Part shown: piece after piece, positions 37,319-46,190 of the stretch
How positions within the stretch are numbered: the stretch's first letter is position 1
Layout: each line of letters starts with the position of its first letter
Notes under the pieces: model-generated
Seen by the model: only the letters and a program-made list of their open reading frames with translations
The model's database searches: none
Told to the model about the DNA's origin: nothing
Assembly: GCF_013179285.1 (NCBI RefSeq)
Contig: NZ_WVNW01000003.1
Location: 310,001 to 374,000, forward strand
Reading direction: 5' to 3'
DNA from: Roseobacter sp. HKCCD6576-2
GTDB taxonomy: Bacteria > Pseudomonadota > Alphaproteobacteria > Rhodobacterales > Rhodobacteraceae
Length of the DNA: 64,000 bases
Made by a program: the position numbers and the translations under genes

Positions 37319-38620
37319 ATGACACTTAAAACAACCGCGGCCCTTGGCGTTGCATTCGGCCTGATGGCCGGCGTGGCCCAGGCCCAAACCGAGATTGAAT
37401 TTTGGCACGCAATGGGCGGCCAGCTTGGCGAAAGCGTCAACGCGATGGCCGAGGAATTCAACGCCAGCCAAAGCGATTACGTGATCACGCCGGTTTTCAA
37501 AGGCACCTATGAAGAGACATTGACCGCCGGGATTGCCGCATTCCGCGCTGGTGAGCAGCCCAACATCATTCAGGTCTTCGACGCGGGCGCCGCGACCGTG
37601 ATCGGCGCGCAGGGCGCAACCATTCCGGTGCAGCAGTTGATGGCCGAGAATGGCGTTGATTTCGACATCAATGACTACATCGCCGGCGTCCGGTACTTCT
37701 ATGCCGACACCGAAGGCCAGATGATCGGCATGCCGTTCAACTCCTCCACGCCGATCTTGTATTACAACCAAGCGGCTCTTGATGCGGCGGGCGTTACGGC
37801 GCCGACGACTTGGGAAGAGTTCGCCGAAGTCACCGGCCCCGCGCTTTTGGAAGCGGGTTACGTGCCGCTGGCGCAGTCGCATCTGCCTTGGATCTTCACC
37901 GAGAACTTCTTCTCGCGTCACAACCTGCAATTCGCCTCGAACGACAATGGATATTCCGGCGTCGACACCGAGATCATGGTGAACCACCCCGCGATCCGCG
38001 CCCATTTTGAGGCGTTGGTTGAGTGGCAAGACGCTGGTCTCTTCAACTGGTATGGCACCGGTTGGGCCGATAACCAAAACCCGTTCGAAAGCGGCGACGT
38101 GGCGATGTGGCTCGGCTCCTCCGGCTCCTTCGGTGGTATCCAGGAACGCGTTGACTTCCCGTTCTCCGCGACTTTGCTGCCTTATTGGGAAGCCGTAACC
38201 ACCGAGCCGACCCAAACCTTCATCGGCGGCGCGGCGCTTTTCGCCATGTCCGGCTTTGATGCGGCGGAGAACGAAGCCACCGCGGCCTTCTTCGAGTTCC
38301 TCGCGTCCCCCGAAGTGCAGTACACCTGGCACCGTGACACCGGCTATGTGCCGATCACCGAAGCCGCCTATGCGGTTGCGCAGGAAGATGGCCATTACGA
38401 GCGGTTCCCGGCGGCCGAAGTCGGCATCCAACAGTTGTCCTTGCCGGGTGGCGAATGGACCCGCGGGTATCGCATGGGCTTCTACGTTCAAATCCGTGAC
38501 GTGATGAACCGGGAATACGGGCGCATCTTGACGGGCGATGCTTCGGTTGATGAGGCTTTCGAGACGATCCAAGAAGAAGCCAACGATCTTCTGTCGCGTT
38601 TTGCTCAGACTCAGGGCTAA
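37319..38620 (+). CDS. ugpB: Extracellular solute-binding protein, sn-glycerol-3-phosphate type
   Basis: A 433-residue family-1 binding protein. The signal peptide MTLKTTAALGVAFGLMAGVAQA is cleaved before QTEIEFWHAMGGQLGE, the classic UgpB mature start. Other UgpB features are GTYEETLTAGIAAFRAGEQPNIIQVFDAGAATV and the PFNSSTPILYYNQAALDAAG segment. ATG 37319 is chosen because it starts a clean signal peptide and has GGGAG 6 bases upstream. The protein should deliver glycerol-3-phosphate or glycerophosphodiesters to UgpAEC. A strong hairpin follows the stop codon. The Pho box upstream supports phosphate-starvation control. Confidence 0.9.
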   Translation: MTLKTTAALGVAFGLMAGVAQAQTEIEFWHAMGGQLGESVNAMAEEFNASQSDYVITPVFKGTYEETLTAGIAAFRAGEQPNIIQVFDAGAATVIGAQGATIPVQQLMAENGVDFDINDYIAGVRYFYADTEGQMIGMPFNSSTPILYYNQAALDAAGVTAPTTWEEFAEVTGPALLEAGYVPLAQSHLPWIFTENFFSRHNLQFASNDNGYSGVDTEIMVNHPAIRAHFEALVEWQDAGLFNWYGTGWADNQNPFESGDVAMWLGSSGSFGGIQERVDFPFSATLLPYWEAVTTEPTQTFIGGAALFAMSGFDAAENEATAAFFEFLASPEVQYTWHRDTGYVPITEAAYAVAQEDGHYERFPAAEVGIQQLSLPGGEWTRGYRMGFYVQIRDVMNREYGRILTGDASVDEAFETIQEEANDLLSRFAQTQG

Positions 38621-38638
38621 TCTAGACTGATAAACCTG

Positions 38639-38669
38639 CTCAGTGGCCGCCATCTGTGCGGCCACTGAG
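38639..38669 (+). other. Intercistronic GC-rich hairpin between ugpB and ugpA
   Basis: CTCAGTGGCCGC pairs perfectly with GCGGCCACTGAG (12 bp) around a 7-base loop, starting 18 bases after the ugpB stop. No T-run follows, so it is more likely to stabilise the ugpB mRNA end than to terminate transcription. Confidence 0.75.
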
Positions 38670-38690
38670 GTCTATTGAGGGGCAGATACC

Positions 38691-39572
38691 GTGAAGCGCA
38701 CAACATTCCGAAACCCGTGGTTGCCGATCTTGCTGCTATCGCCGCAACTGGCGATTATTGCGGTGTTTTTCTATTGGCCGGCGGGCTATGCGATCCAATC
38801 GTCCTTCTATCTGCAGGACCCGTTTGGGTTCGGGTCCACCTTTGTCGGGATGGACAACTACTCGCGTTTGACGCGGTCGACGAACTACCTCGACTCGCTC
38901 AGTTTTACGGTCATCTTCACGCTTCTTGTGACCTTCTTGTCGCTGGCGATTGCCTTGGTTCTGGCGGTCAAGGCCGACAAGGTGATCCGCGGCGCGCAAA
39001 CCTATCGGACGCTTCTGATGTGGGTCTATGCGATTGCGCCGCCGGTTGCCGGTTTGATGGGGGTTATGCTCTTCGACCAAAGCCGCGGTAACCTCACGCA
39101 ACTCTTTCAATCCTTCGGGTGGGATTATCGGCTTGGAGTCAATTATTGGGACACAGCCACCGCGATGATCACTGTCTCGGTTTGGAAGCAGATCCCAGTG
39201 AATTTCATCTTCTTTTTGTCGGGTTTGCAGGCCATTCCACAATCGGTGCGCGAGGCCGCGATGATCGACAACCGCTCCGGCATGGGACGATTTTGGGACA
39301 TCACCTTCCCGCTTTTGGCACCAACGGCGTTCTTCCTTCTGATCATCAACATCACCTACGCCCTATTCGACACATTCGGCATCATCGACACGCTGGTGAA
39401 GGGCGAGCCGGGCAACAACCCGATGACACTGGTGTATCGAGTGTTCGTCGACGGGTTCCGGGGCGGTGACCTTGGCGGCTCCTCGGCGCAATCGGTCGTG
39501 TTGATGGTGCTGGTCTTGATCCTAACCATTGTGCAGTTCCGCTTCTTGGAACGCCGCATCCATTACACGTGA
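38691..39572 (+). CDS. ugpA: Glycerol-3-phosphate ABC transporter permease
   Basis: A 293-residue inner-membrane permease of the MalF/UgpA type with six predicted helices. The N-terminus WLPILLLSPQLAIIAVFFYWPAGYAIQSSFYLQDPFGFG is typical of UgpA. The cytoplasmic EAA loop reads REAAMIDNRSGMGRFWDITFPLLAP. The start codon is GTG at 38691; TTGAGGGG lies about 10 bases upstream. It forms the importer with UgpE, UgpC and UgpB and lies 14 bases before ugpE. Confidence 0.9.
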   Translation: MKRTTFRNPWLPILLLSPQLAIIAVFFYWPAGYAIQSSFYLQDPFGFGSTFVGMDNYSRLTRSTNYLDSLSFTVIFTLLVTFLSLAIALVLAVKADKVIRGAQTYRTLLMWVYAIAPPVAGLMGVMLFDQSRGNLTQLFQSFGWDYRLGVNYWDTATAMITVSVWKQIPVNFIFFLSGLQAIPQSVREAAMIDNRSGMGRFWDITFPLLAPTAFFLLIINITYALFDTFGIIDTLVKGEPGNNPMTLVYRVFVDGFRGGDLGGSSAQSVVLMVLVLILTIVQFRFLERRIHYT

Positions 39573-39586
39573 GGGGGAGGGGCACG

Positions 39587-40507
39587 ATGACCGATATGAG
39601 TGAAACAAGCACTGCCACCATCCCCGCCGCCGCCACGCCGGTGCAACGGCGCCGTCGGCGGATCCGCTGGGGCCATGTGGGCGACCATGTTATCCTGATC
39701 CTCGGGGCGCTTTTGATGCTGGTGCCGGTCTGGATGATGCTGGCCAGTTCGAGCCATGATGACATCACCATTCACCGCGAGGGCCTACAATTCTGGTTCG
39801 GCGATCAGTTGGTCGAGAATTACGACGCGGCGTTGTTTGAATATGGCGGCTTCACCGACAGTGTGAATGGCGTGACCATGTTGACCAACTCACTGATCCT
39901 GGGTCTTGGCTTCGCGATAGGCAAAATCATCGTCGGGATGATGGCGGCCTATGCGATTGTCTATTTCCAACTGCGGTTTGGCACATTGGCGTTTTGGATG
40001 ATCTTCACCACGCTGCTCTTGCCGCTAGAAGTGCGGATCTTGCCGTCTTACGAAGTGATCCAGAATATGGGGCTGGCCAACACCTATACCGGTTTGATCG
40101 TGCCGCTCATCGCCTCGGCCACAGCGACCTTCTTCTTCCGGCAATTCTTCCGGTCCGTTCCCGAAGAACTGATCGAAGCTGCGCGGATCGATGGGGCAGG
40201 GCCTGTGAAATTCTTCATCGACATTCTGGTGCCACTCAGCCGCACCATGATCGCAGCGATGTTCATCATCATGTTCGTGTTTGGCTGGAACCAATATCTC
40301 TGGCCCACGCTGATTACGACCGATGAGAGCCTCTTCACCCTGGTGCGCGGCATCCGGCAGATCATTCAAGCCTATGCCGATGGCTCCACCACCCCCGAAT
40401 ACGGAGAGGCCGCAGCGCTGGCGATCATCGCCATGGTGCCGCCGGTGCTCATCGTCATTTTCTTCCAGAGCTGGTTCGTCAAGGGCCTGACGGAATCCGA
40501 TAAGTAA
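39587..40507 (+). CDS. ugpE: Glycerol-3-phosphate ABC transporter permease
   Basis: A 306-residue MalG/UgpE-type permease. After a basic N-terminal segment (PVQRRRRRIRWGHV) come six hydrophobic helices. The EAA loop is PEELIEAARIDGAGPVKFFIDILVPLS, and the sequence FGWNQYLWPTLITTDES is a strong UgpE signature. ATG 39587 has GAGGGGGAGGGG just upstream; the open frame begins 18 bases earlier. The N-terminus is about 25 residues longer than E. coli UgpE. It is followed 12 bases later by ugpC. Confidence 0.9.
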   Translation: MTDMSETSTATIPAAATPVQRRRRRIRWGHVGDHVILILGALLMLVPVWMMLASSSHDDITIHREGLQFWFGDQLVENYDAALFEYGGFTDSVNGVTMLTNSLILGLGFAIGKIIVGMMAAYAIVYFQLRFGTLAFWMIFTTLLLPLEVRILPSYEVIQNMGLANTYTGLIVPLIASATATFFFRQFFRSVPEELIEAARIDGAGPVKFFIDILVPLSRTMIAAMFIIMFVFGWNQYLWPTLITTDESLFTLVRGIRQIIQAYADGSTTPEYGEAAALAIIAMVPPVLIVIFFQSWFVKGLTESDK

Positions 40508-40519
40508 GGATCAAATCAC

Positions 40520-41572
40520 GTGGCAAATGTGACGCTCGATACTGTACGCAAGACCTATCCCAACGGGCACGAGGCGCTTCAACCGTGTAGCTTCGATATA
40601 CCCGACGGGGAGTTGGTCGTCCTGGTGGGCCCGTCGGGTTGCGGGAAATCCACGCTTCTGCGGATGGTGGCGGGGCTCGAAGAGATTACCGAGGGCACGT
40701 TGTCGATCGGGGGTGAGCCGGTCAACGATGTGGACCCGGCAGATCGCAATATCGCGATGGTGTTCCAGAATTACGCGCTTTATCCGCATATGACCGTGGC
40801 CAAAAACATGGGCTACGGCTTGAAGAACCGGGGCCTGCCGCGGGGCGAGATCGACCAGAAGGTGCGCGAAGCGGCGGCGATGCTGAACCTTTCGGAGTAT
40901 CTCGACCGTCGGCCCAGCCAGCTTTCGGGTGGCCAGCGGCAGCGGGTGGCGATGGGCCGGGCGATTGTGCGCGACCCGGAACTGTTCCTCTTTGACGAAC
41001 CGCTTTCAAACCTCGACGCGAAACTGCGCCACCAGATGCGGATCGAAATCCGCGCGCTTCAGCGGCGTTTGGGCGTGACCTCAATGTATGTGACCCATGA
41101 CCAGGTCGAAGCGATGACGATGGCGGATCGGATCATTGTGTTGAATGCGGGCCGGATCGAACAAATTGGGACACCGGCGGAGATTTATGGTCATCCGGCC
41201 TCGACCTTTGTGGCCAGCTTCATGGGCGCGCCGCCAATGAACTTGTTGAAGGGGACCGCCGCGAATGGCCGCATAACCATTGATGGTGGTCCGGCGCTGT
41301 CGCAAGTGGGGCAGGGAGCTGCGGCGGGCGCGGTTTCGGTCGGCATTCGGCCCGAAGATGTGATGCTGACAGCCGAAGGCGATTTGCCCTTCGATGTGCA
41401 GATCATCGAAGAATTGGGCGCGCAACGTCTGCTTCACGGGCAACTGGGCGGTCAGGCCTTTTCTGTCAGCGTTCAGAAGGACGAAGCCGCAGAAGCCGGG
41501 GGACCAGTGCGATTGGCGCTGAAACCCGATGCTGTGCATCTCTTCGACGCCGAAAAGGGCCAGCGTTTGTGA
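40520..41572 (+). CDS. ugpC: Glycerol-3-phosphate ABC transporter ATP-binding protein
   Basis: A 350-residue MalK/UgpC-type ATPase. Walker A is [10 protein letters not shown]-loop [11 protein letters not shown], signature [16 protein letters not shown], Walker [17 protein letters not shown], and the switch His is in [11 protein letters not shown]. The C-terminal regulatory TOBE-type domain runs from about 235 to 350. The start codon is GTG at 40520. It overlaps the following phosphodiesterase gene by 4 bases (GTGA), which ties that gene to the importer. Confidence 0.9.
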   Translation: MANVTLDTVRKTYPNGHEALQPCSFDIPDGELVVLVGPSGCGKSTLLRMVAGLEEITEGTLSIGGEPVNDVDPADRNIAMVFQNYALYPHMTVAKNMGYGLKNRGLPRGEIDQKVREAAAMLNLSEYLDRRPSQLSGGQRQRVAMGRAIVRDPELFLFDEPLSNLDAKLRHQMRIEIRALQRRLGVTSMYVTHDQVEAMTMADRIIVLNAGRIEQIGTPAEIYGHPASTFVASFMGAPPMNLLKGTAANGRITIDGGPALSQVGQGAAAGAVSVGIRPEDVMLTAEGDLPFDVQIIEELGAQRLLHGQLGGQAFSVSVQKDEAAEAGGPVRLALKPDAVHLFDAEKGQRL

Positions 41573-42573
41573 CACAGATCTTTGCGGAACTGCCTCGGAT
41601 CACCGAGGCAGACCGTGCCCGTATCTTATCGGCGACCCGCACGGCAGACGCGCATCGGGCCCTGTTGTCCGAGATGCCCGCTATGAGCGGCGTGGAATTG
41701 GGCGGTGAGGCCGCAGCGACCACGCTGCCAGAGCGCTTCAAGGTTGCCGCCTGGAATGTCGAACGCTGCCTATTCCCAGCCAAAAGTGCGATCCATCTTG
41801 CAGGCCACAACCCCAAAATTGTGCTTTTGAGTGAGATGGATAACGGCATGGCGCGGACAGCGCAGCGCCATACGACTGCCGAGATGGCCACCGAGCTTGG
41901 CATGGCCTATGCGTATGGCGTCGAGTTTTTCGAGATGGATCTTGGCGGCCCAACCGAGCGGCAGTTTTGCACCCAAGACTTCAATGAACGTGGCTGGCAC
42001 GGCAACGGCATTCTCTCCTCGGTGCCGTTTGATCAGGTGGCTCTCTTCCGCCTCGACGAAGACGGGCATTGGTTCGTCACAGACAACGCGGGTGCGGGCG
42101 ACACGGAGCAGCCGCGTATGGGCGGACGGATGGCCGTTGCAGCGATCGTGCCCGGCGCATCGGGGCCGATCTGTGTTGTCTCAACCCATTTGGAGAGCAA
42201 CGCGGACGTTGCCTATCGTCATGTGCAATTTGCCAAGCTGCTCGACGAGGTTGATGGATTTGCGCCTGGTTTGCCTGTGCTCATCGGCGGCGATCTAAAC
42301 ACTGGAAATCACCTGCCGCCCGATTATGACTGGCGGTCCGAGACGTTGTTCGATCTGGCGCGGGACCGGGGTTATCATTGGGATCTGACACCGGAGGGGA
42401 TCACGACCCGCAACAGCTTGATCACGCCGCATGACACGCGGCGGATGAAGCTTGATTGGTTCTGCGCGCGGGGTTTGACCGGCCAGTCGGGTCCGCTTCT
42501 GCCGTCGCTTGATCCGGATGGCACACCGCTTTCGGATCATGAAGCCGTCTTCTGCGAGGTTGGCGCGACCTGA
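41569..42573 (+). CDS. Endonuclease/exonuclease/phosphatase (EEP) family protein, probable phosphodiesterase in the ugp operon
   Basis: A 334-residue EEP-fold hydrolase. The visible motifs are FKVAAWNVERC (Asn), LLSEMDNGMARTAQR (metal Glu), NERGWHGNGILS, STHLESNADVAYR (catalytic His), LIGGDLNTGNH (Asp-Asn) and LDWFCARG with LSDHEAVF (Asp-His) at the end, so the full active site is present. There is no signal peptide, so it acts in the cytoplasm. It starts with GTG inside the ugpC stop. E. coli has the glycerophosphodiesterase UgpQ in this position. This unrelated fold may do the same job, hydrolysing imported glycerophosphodiesters (inference). Confidence 0.82.
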   Translation: MTQIFAELPRITEADRARILSATRTADAHRALLSEMPAMSGVELGGEAAATTLPERFKVAAWNVERCLFPAKSAIHLAGHNPKIVLLSEMDNGMARTAQRHTTAEMATELGMAYAYGVEFFEMDLGGPTERQFCTQDFNERGWHGNGILSSVPFDQVALFRLDEDGHWFVTDNAGAGDTEQPRMGGRMAVAAIVPGASGPICVVSTHLESNADVAYRHVQFAKLLDEVDGFAPGLPVLIGGDLNTGNHLPPDYDWRSETLFDLARDRGYHWDLTPEGITTRNSLITPHDTRRMKLDWFCARGLTGQSGPLLPSLDPDGTPLSDHEAVFCEVGAT

Positions 42574-42630
42574 GAATATCCGCCGCGCTGCGCCGAGTTT
42601 CGCGTCCGATGCTATGGTGATCCCCTGCGC

Positions 42631-43632
42631 TCATGATTGATGGCGTTGCGCTTCGGCCAGGAAATCAAAGCCCTGCATCTTCCAGAAATGGAGTAGGTCG
42701 ATGAAGACCCAATTCTCGGCCAGTTTATCCCCCTCCCGCCGGTAGATGTCGATCACGCGGAACTCTCCGGCGATGTCGCTGCCGGGCAGGCCCATGAACC
42801 CTCCGGTGGGGCGGGCGGTGAAGTTCGGCCAGCCGAAAAATCCGCCATAGTTCCCCTCGGCCAAGCGGGCGATATGCGACGTGACGGACCGATCTGTCAG
42901 ACCGGCGCGAAACGGCGCTGCGTGCTGCTTGGCATAGCGTTCGATGGAATAGGTGGACCCAATCCCCTCGGGCCCCCACCAAATCATGTCATCATGCCAT
43001 GTCTGCGCCAGTTCTTCTTCCAGCGGCAGGCCTGAACGCCATTGGCCGAGGTCGCGGATCATCGCGTTGATGGTCGCGAGCGTCTTTTGGCCCTCTGCCG
43101 CAGGCTGATCTTCATAGAGTAGGCCATTATGGGTTTGCGGGCCGGGTTGGACCAAATGCGCTGCGGTCTGGTTGGAAAATGGGCTTTGACCGGCCTGCGC
43201 CATCAGGTGCGGAACATCGAAATACATCGCGGTCTCGGCAATCTGGTTTTCCTCGACGCGGTGAAATGTGCAATAGCGGAGAAAGGCCATCTTCGCGGTA
43301 GGAGCTATGCCGAGCCAAGGCGCGTCAAAGAGGCCCATCAGATGCCCCATCGAAACGACCCAGATGCTTTGGCCATCATCCATCTGATTTCGGCCCGCGA
43401 AGAAGACATCTTCGCGTCGCTGGAGCCGCGTGAGCGCGGTTTTGAGTGGCGACCAAAAGGTCTCTGCAACCGCCGCGGCGCCGTGCAACTCGCCAAAGGG
43501 ATGGAACCCTCGCCAGACGTAATCCTCGGATGTGAAATCCGCCAGGGCCGGTAGCAAATCCGCTGTCTGAGCCTGATCCAGCGCCGCGTGATGCGCTCTG
43601 ACAAGGTCTTTAGCGCTTTGAAAATGTTCCAT
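42631..43632 (-). CDS. Double-length SnoaL/NTF2-like protein (polyketide-cyclase-type), catabolic island copy 1
   Basis: A 333-residue protein that appears to be two SnoaL/NTF2-like alpha+beta cone domains in tandem (about 5-160 and 190-333). The C-terminal domain has WWGPEGIGSTYSIERYAKQHAAPFRAGLTDR and ends ENWVFIDLLHFWKMQGFDF. The same pattern occurs in the protein at 49943-50995, so the two are paralogues. SnoaL-like folds catalyse cyclisation, isomerisation, hydration or retro-aldol type steps; the reaction here is unknown. The ATG at 43632 is the likely start, although the frame extends through the promoter to 43725. The gene is divergent from the ABC importer, with two identical-type operators in between. 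Confidence 0.75.
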   Translation of the reverse strand: MEHFQSAKDLVRAHHAALDQAQTADLLPALADFTSEDYVWRGFHPFGELHGAAAVAETFWSPLKTALTRLQRREDVFFAGRNQMDDGQSIWVVSMGHLMGLFDAPWLGIAPTAKMAFLRYCTFHRVEENQIAETAMYFDVPHLMAQAGQSPFSNQTAAHLVQPGPQTHNGLLYEDQPAAEGQKTLATINAMIRDLGQWRSGLPLEEELAQTWHDDMIWWGPEGIGSTYSIERYAKQHAAPFRAGLTDRSVTSHIARLAEGNYGGFFGWPNFTARPTGGFMGLPGSDIAGEFRVIDIYRREGDKLAENWVFIDLLHFWKMQGFDFLAEAQRHQS

Positions 43633-43652
43633 AAAGCTGTCCGAACTCACGA

Positions 43653-43674
43653 TTTTTGCATGCGTCTGCAAAAA
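43653..43674. promoter_or_regulatory. Operator candidate 1: TTTTTGCA-N6-TGCAAAAA
   Basis: TTTTTGCA, TGCGTC, TGCAAAAA: perfect 8-bp inverted half-sites with a 6-base spacer. It lies 21 bases upstream of the SnoaL-like gene start (43632). A second site with identical half-sites and spacer length follows at 43707. The TGCA half-site is typical of LacI-family operators. Confidence 0.82.
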
Positions 43675-43706
43675 TATCTTGCCGTTTTTGACGCGGGTGT
43701 CTAGCC

Positions 43707-43728
43707 TTTTTGCAAAGGTATGCAAAAA
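43707..43728. promoter_or_regulatory. Operator candidate 2: TTTTTGCA-N6-TGCAAAAA
   Basis: TTTTTGCA, AAGGTA, TGCAAAAA: the same half-sites as 43653-43674 with a different 6-base spacer. The centres are 54 bp apart (about five helical turns), so two dimers would be on the same face of the helix and could form a loop or bind cooperatively. It lies 24 bases upstream of the ATPase start. Confidence 0.82.
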
Positions 43729-43751
43729 CCGATTCCACGGGGAGGACGATC

Positions 43752-44801
43752 TTGGCCGAGATCACTTTGGCGGGCGTTTCAAAACGCTGGGGGTCATTCG
43801 TAGGTGTCGATAAGTTCGACCTCACGATCGCGGATCGTGAGTTTCTGGTTTTGCTTGGGCCATCGGGCTGCGGCAAGACGACAACCATGCGTATGATCGC
43901 CGGGCTGGAAGACCCGACGGATGGGGAAATCAGGATCGGCGACAAGGTCGTGAATGATCTGGAACCCAAAGATCGCGATGTGGCGATGGTGTTTCAGAGC
44001 TACGCGCTTTACCCCAACATGAACGTCTACGAAAACATCCGCTTTCCCCTGCGCGTGCGCGGGATCGACCCGGCGGGCCATGAGCAAAAGGTCCGCCGCG
44101 CCAGCGCGATGGTTGAGTTGGATGAGTTCTTGCATCGCAAGCCGGCCGAGCTGTCCGGCGGTCAGCGGCAGCGTGTCGCGCTGGCCCGCGCAATTGTGCG
44201 AGAGCCCAATGTGTTTTTGATGGATGAGCCGCTTTCGAACCTGGATGCGAAGCTGCGCGTCTCGACGCGGGCGCAGATCAAGAACCTCAGCCACGAACTG
44301 GCTGTGACGACAATCTATGTGACCCATGACCAGATCGAAGCCATGACCTTGGCCGACCGTGTTGTCGTGATGGAAAAGGGCGTCGTTCAGCAGGTCGGCA
44401 GCCCGACCGAGATCTATGATCGCCCGGCAAACACATTCGTGGCGAGCTTCATCGGCAGCCCGGCCATGAACCTGATGGAAGGCGATGTCGCGGGCGGTGT
44501 TTTCAGTGCGGAGCGGACGGCGATTTCCGGCCTCAATGTGCCAGACGGCCCCGTAACGCTCGGCTTTCGAGCCGAGGACGCGGAGGTGTGCGAAAGCGGC
44601 GGGCAGATCACGGCGCCGATCTACACGCTGGAACTGCTTGGCGACGCCACAATGGTCAGTGTTCGGATCGGCGGGGCATTGGTCAGTGCGAAGACAGACA
44701 AAACATTCCGCGCCGAAATCGATGACATGATCTCGATCCGCGTTCCCACCGAACATGTGCATTTGTTCGATGCCACAACAGGGGCGCGGATCGATGATTG
44801 A
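43752..44801 (+). CDS. ABC transporter ATP-binding protein (UgpC/MalK-like) of the catabolic island
   Basis: A 349-residue importer ATPase: Walker A GPSGCGKTTTMRM, Q-loop VFQSYALYPNM, signature [16 protein letters not shown], Walker [17 protein letters not shown], switch His in YVTHDQIEAMT, then a TOBE-type C-terminal domain. I place the start at a TTG (43752), because GGGGAGGA lies 6 bases upstream and the protein then begins LAEITLAGVSKRWG; there is no ATG in this position. It is the first gene of the island's plus-strand operon and is clearly a paralogue of the ugpC gene at 40520. It energises the two permeases at 46191 and 47218. Confidence 0.87.
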   Translation: MAEITLAGVSKRWGSFVGVDKFDLTIADREFLVLLGPSGCGKTTTMRMIAGLEDPTDGEIRIGDKVVNDLEPKDRDVAMVFQSYALYPNMNVYENIRFPLRVRGIDPAGHEQKVRRASAMVELDEFLHRKPAELSGGQRQRVALARAIVREPNVFLMDEPLSNLDAKLRVSTRAQIKNLSHELAVTTIYVTHDQIEAMTLADRVVVMEKGVVQQVGSPTEIYDRPANTFVASFIGSPAMNLMEGDVAGGVFSAERTAISGLNVPDGPVTLGFRAEDAEVCESGGQITAPIYTLELLGDATMVSVRIGGALVSAKTDKTFRAEIDDMISIRVPTEHVHLFDATTGARIDD

Positions 44802-44891
44802 TGCCGAGGTTACTCACGTCCAATGGGCTGAGCGGCTGAGGAAAGATGCGGGATTTCAGGACGCATCGCGAACGGAAACAGGGAGGAAAAC

Positions 44892-46121
44892 ATGTTTCTA
44901 AGAAGTCTGACAACAACAAGTGTGTTTGCAATCGTGACCGCAACCGCAGCATTGGGCTGCGAGATTGACGCGCGGGTTAGTGTGGTCGGCAATGAGTTCC
45001 CGGCGATTCAAACCGTGGGGGCCGGGGCGCAGGAATGCACCGGCGCAGAGGTGTCCACGAACCTCACATCTGAGCACCAGTCGATCAACCTGCCGGGGAT
45101 GCAGGGCACCCCGGCAGAATACACCACAGCGATCATTGCGAATTCGTCGATTGTGGCGCTGATGAATGAAGACGTGATCCGCCCGCTGGGTGATCTGGTG
45201 GCCGCCCATGGCGAGGGTCTGAATTCAAACCAGTTGATCACCATCGGTGGAGAGGTGATGGCCGTGGCCTTTATGGCAAACGCGCAGCATTTGGTTTACC
45301 GGGCCGACATTCTGGAACAGATCGGCGTGGAACCGCCCTCCACTTATGAGGAAATGCTGGCTGCGGCCGAGATGATCCGCGACCAGGGCATCATGGAGAA
45401 CCCTGTGGGCGGCGCTTACGCCTCCGGCTGGAACCTGGCGCAGGAATTCAACAACATGTTCCTGGGATATGGGGGCACACATTTCGAACCCGGCACGGCG
45501 GTTCCCAATGTCAACTCCGAAGCAGGTCTTGCCGCGCTTGAAATGATGCGGTCGCTTTCGGACTACATGAACCTTGATTTCCTGACCCATGACAGCAACG
45601 CGACCAACGCCGAATTCCGCGCCGGCAACGTGGCGTTGATGAATATGTGGGGCAGCCGTGCTGCCACCATGTTGGACGTTGATGGCCTGCCGCAGGGTGT
45701 GATTGACGGGTTTGCCATTGCCGGGCCAATGACGGTTGGCGGCGGCGATATCCCGGCATCAACGCTTTGGTGGGACGGCTGGACCGTGGCCAGCAACATC
45801 AGCGATGCAGAGGCGGAGGCAACCTTCATCGCAATGATGAACGGTATCCGCCCGGATATCCTGGAAGACGAGACGGTTGCGGCGCAAGCCGTCTGGCTGA
45901 TCCCTGGCTATGAGCCGACGGATGCCGCAGTCGGCGTTTTCGCGGCGGCCGAAGCGGGCACCATCCCGTACCCGATGCTGCCCTATATGGGCCTTCTGCA
46001 CACGGCGCTTGGCAATGAGCTGGCCGATTTCATGCAAGGCAATGAAAGCGCGGAGCAGGCCCTCGCGGATGTGGAGGCGGCCTATACCGCCGCCGCGCGC
46101 GAGCAAGGCTTCCTCCAGTGA
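44892..46121 (+). CDS. Extracellular solute-binding protein (family 1) of the catabolic island
   Basis: A 409-residue exported binding protein. The signal peptide covers about residues 1-22 (FLRSLTTTSVFAIVTATAALG) and the mature protein begins CEIDARVSVVGNEFPAI. A Cys directly after the hydrophobic stretch is suggestive of a lipoprotein, but the ALGC sequence is a poor lipobox. Typical family-1 features include HLVYRADILEQIGVEPPSTYEEMLAAAEMI and FRAGNVALMNMWGSRAATM. The ligand is unknown; the GGDIPASTLWWDGWTVASN region is like sugar or polyol binders. GGGAGGAAAAC precedes the ATG. A GC-rich hairpin follows the stop. Confidence 0.85.
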   Translation: MFLRSLTTTSVFAIVTATAALGCEIDARVSVVGNEFPAIQTVGAGAQECTGAEVSTNLTSEHQSINLPGMQGTPAEYTTAIIANSSIVALMNEDVIRPLGDLVAAHGEGLNSNQLITIGGEVMAVAFMANAQHLVYRADILEQIGVEPPSTYEEMLAAAEMIRDQGIMENPVGGAYASGWNLAQEFNNMFLGYGGTHFEPGTAVPNVNSEAGLAALEMMRSLSDYMNLDFLTHDSNATNAEFRAGNVALMNMWGSRAATMLDVDGLPQGVIDGFAIAGPMTVGGGDIPASTLWWDGWTVASNISDAEAEATFIAMMNGIRPDILEDETVAAQAVWLIPGYEPTDAAVGVFAAAEAGTIPYPMLPYMGLLHTALGNELADFMQGNESAEQALADVEAAYTAAAREQGFLQ

Positions 46122-46128
46122 TGCCCTT

Positions 46129-46153
46129 GCGGAGGGGGCCTGACCCCCTCCGC
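46129..46153 (+). other. Intercistronic GC-rich hairpin between binding-protein and permease genes
   Basis: GCGGAGGGGG, loop CCTGA, CCCCCTCCGC: a perfect 10-bp stem starting 7 bases after the stop codon of the binding-protein gene. It is followed by TCCAATTCTTCC rather than a clear T-run. Probably an mRNA stabiliser or a partial terminator. Confidence 0.75.
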
Positions 46154-46190
46154 TCCAATTCTTCCTGAGCATGACGGCGACAGAAATCCG

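Noticed and set aside
37100-38665. 521-codon open frame on the minus strand opposite ugpB
   Set aside because: It is a codon-bias shadow of a clear exported binding protein; its translation has no recognisable domain and no ribosome binding site was evident.
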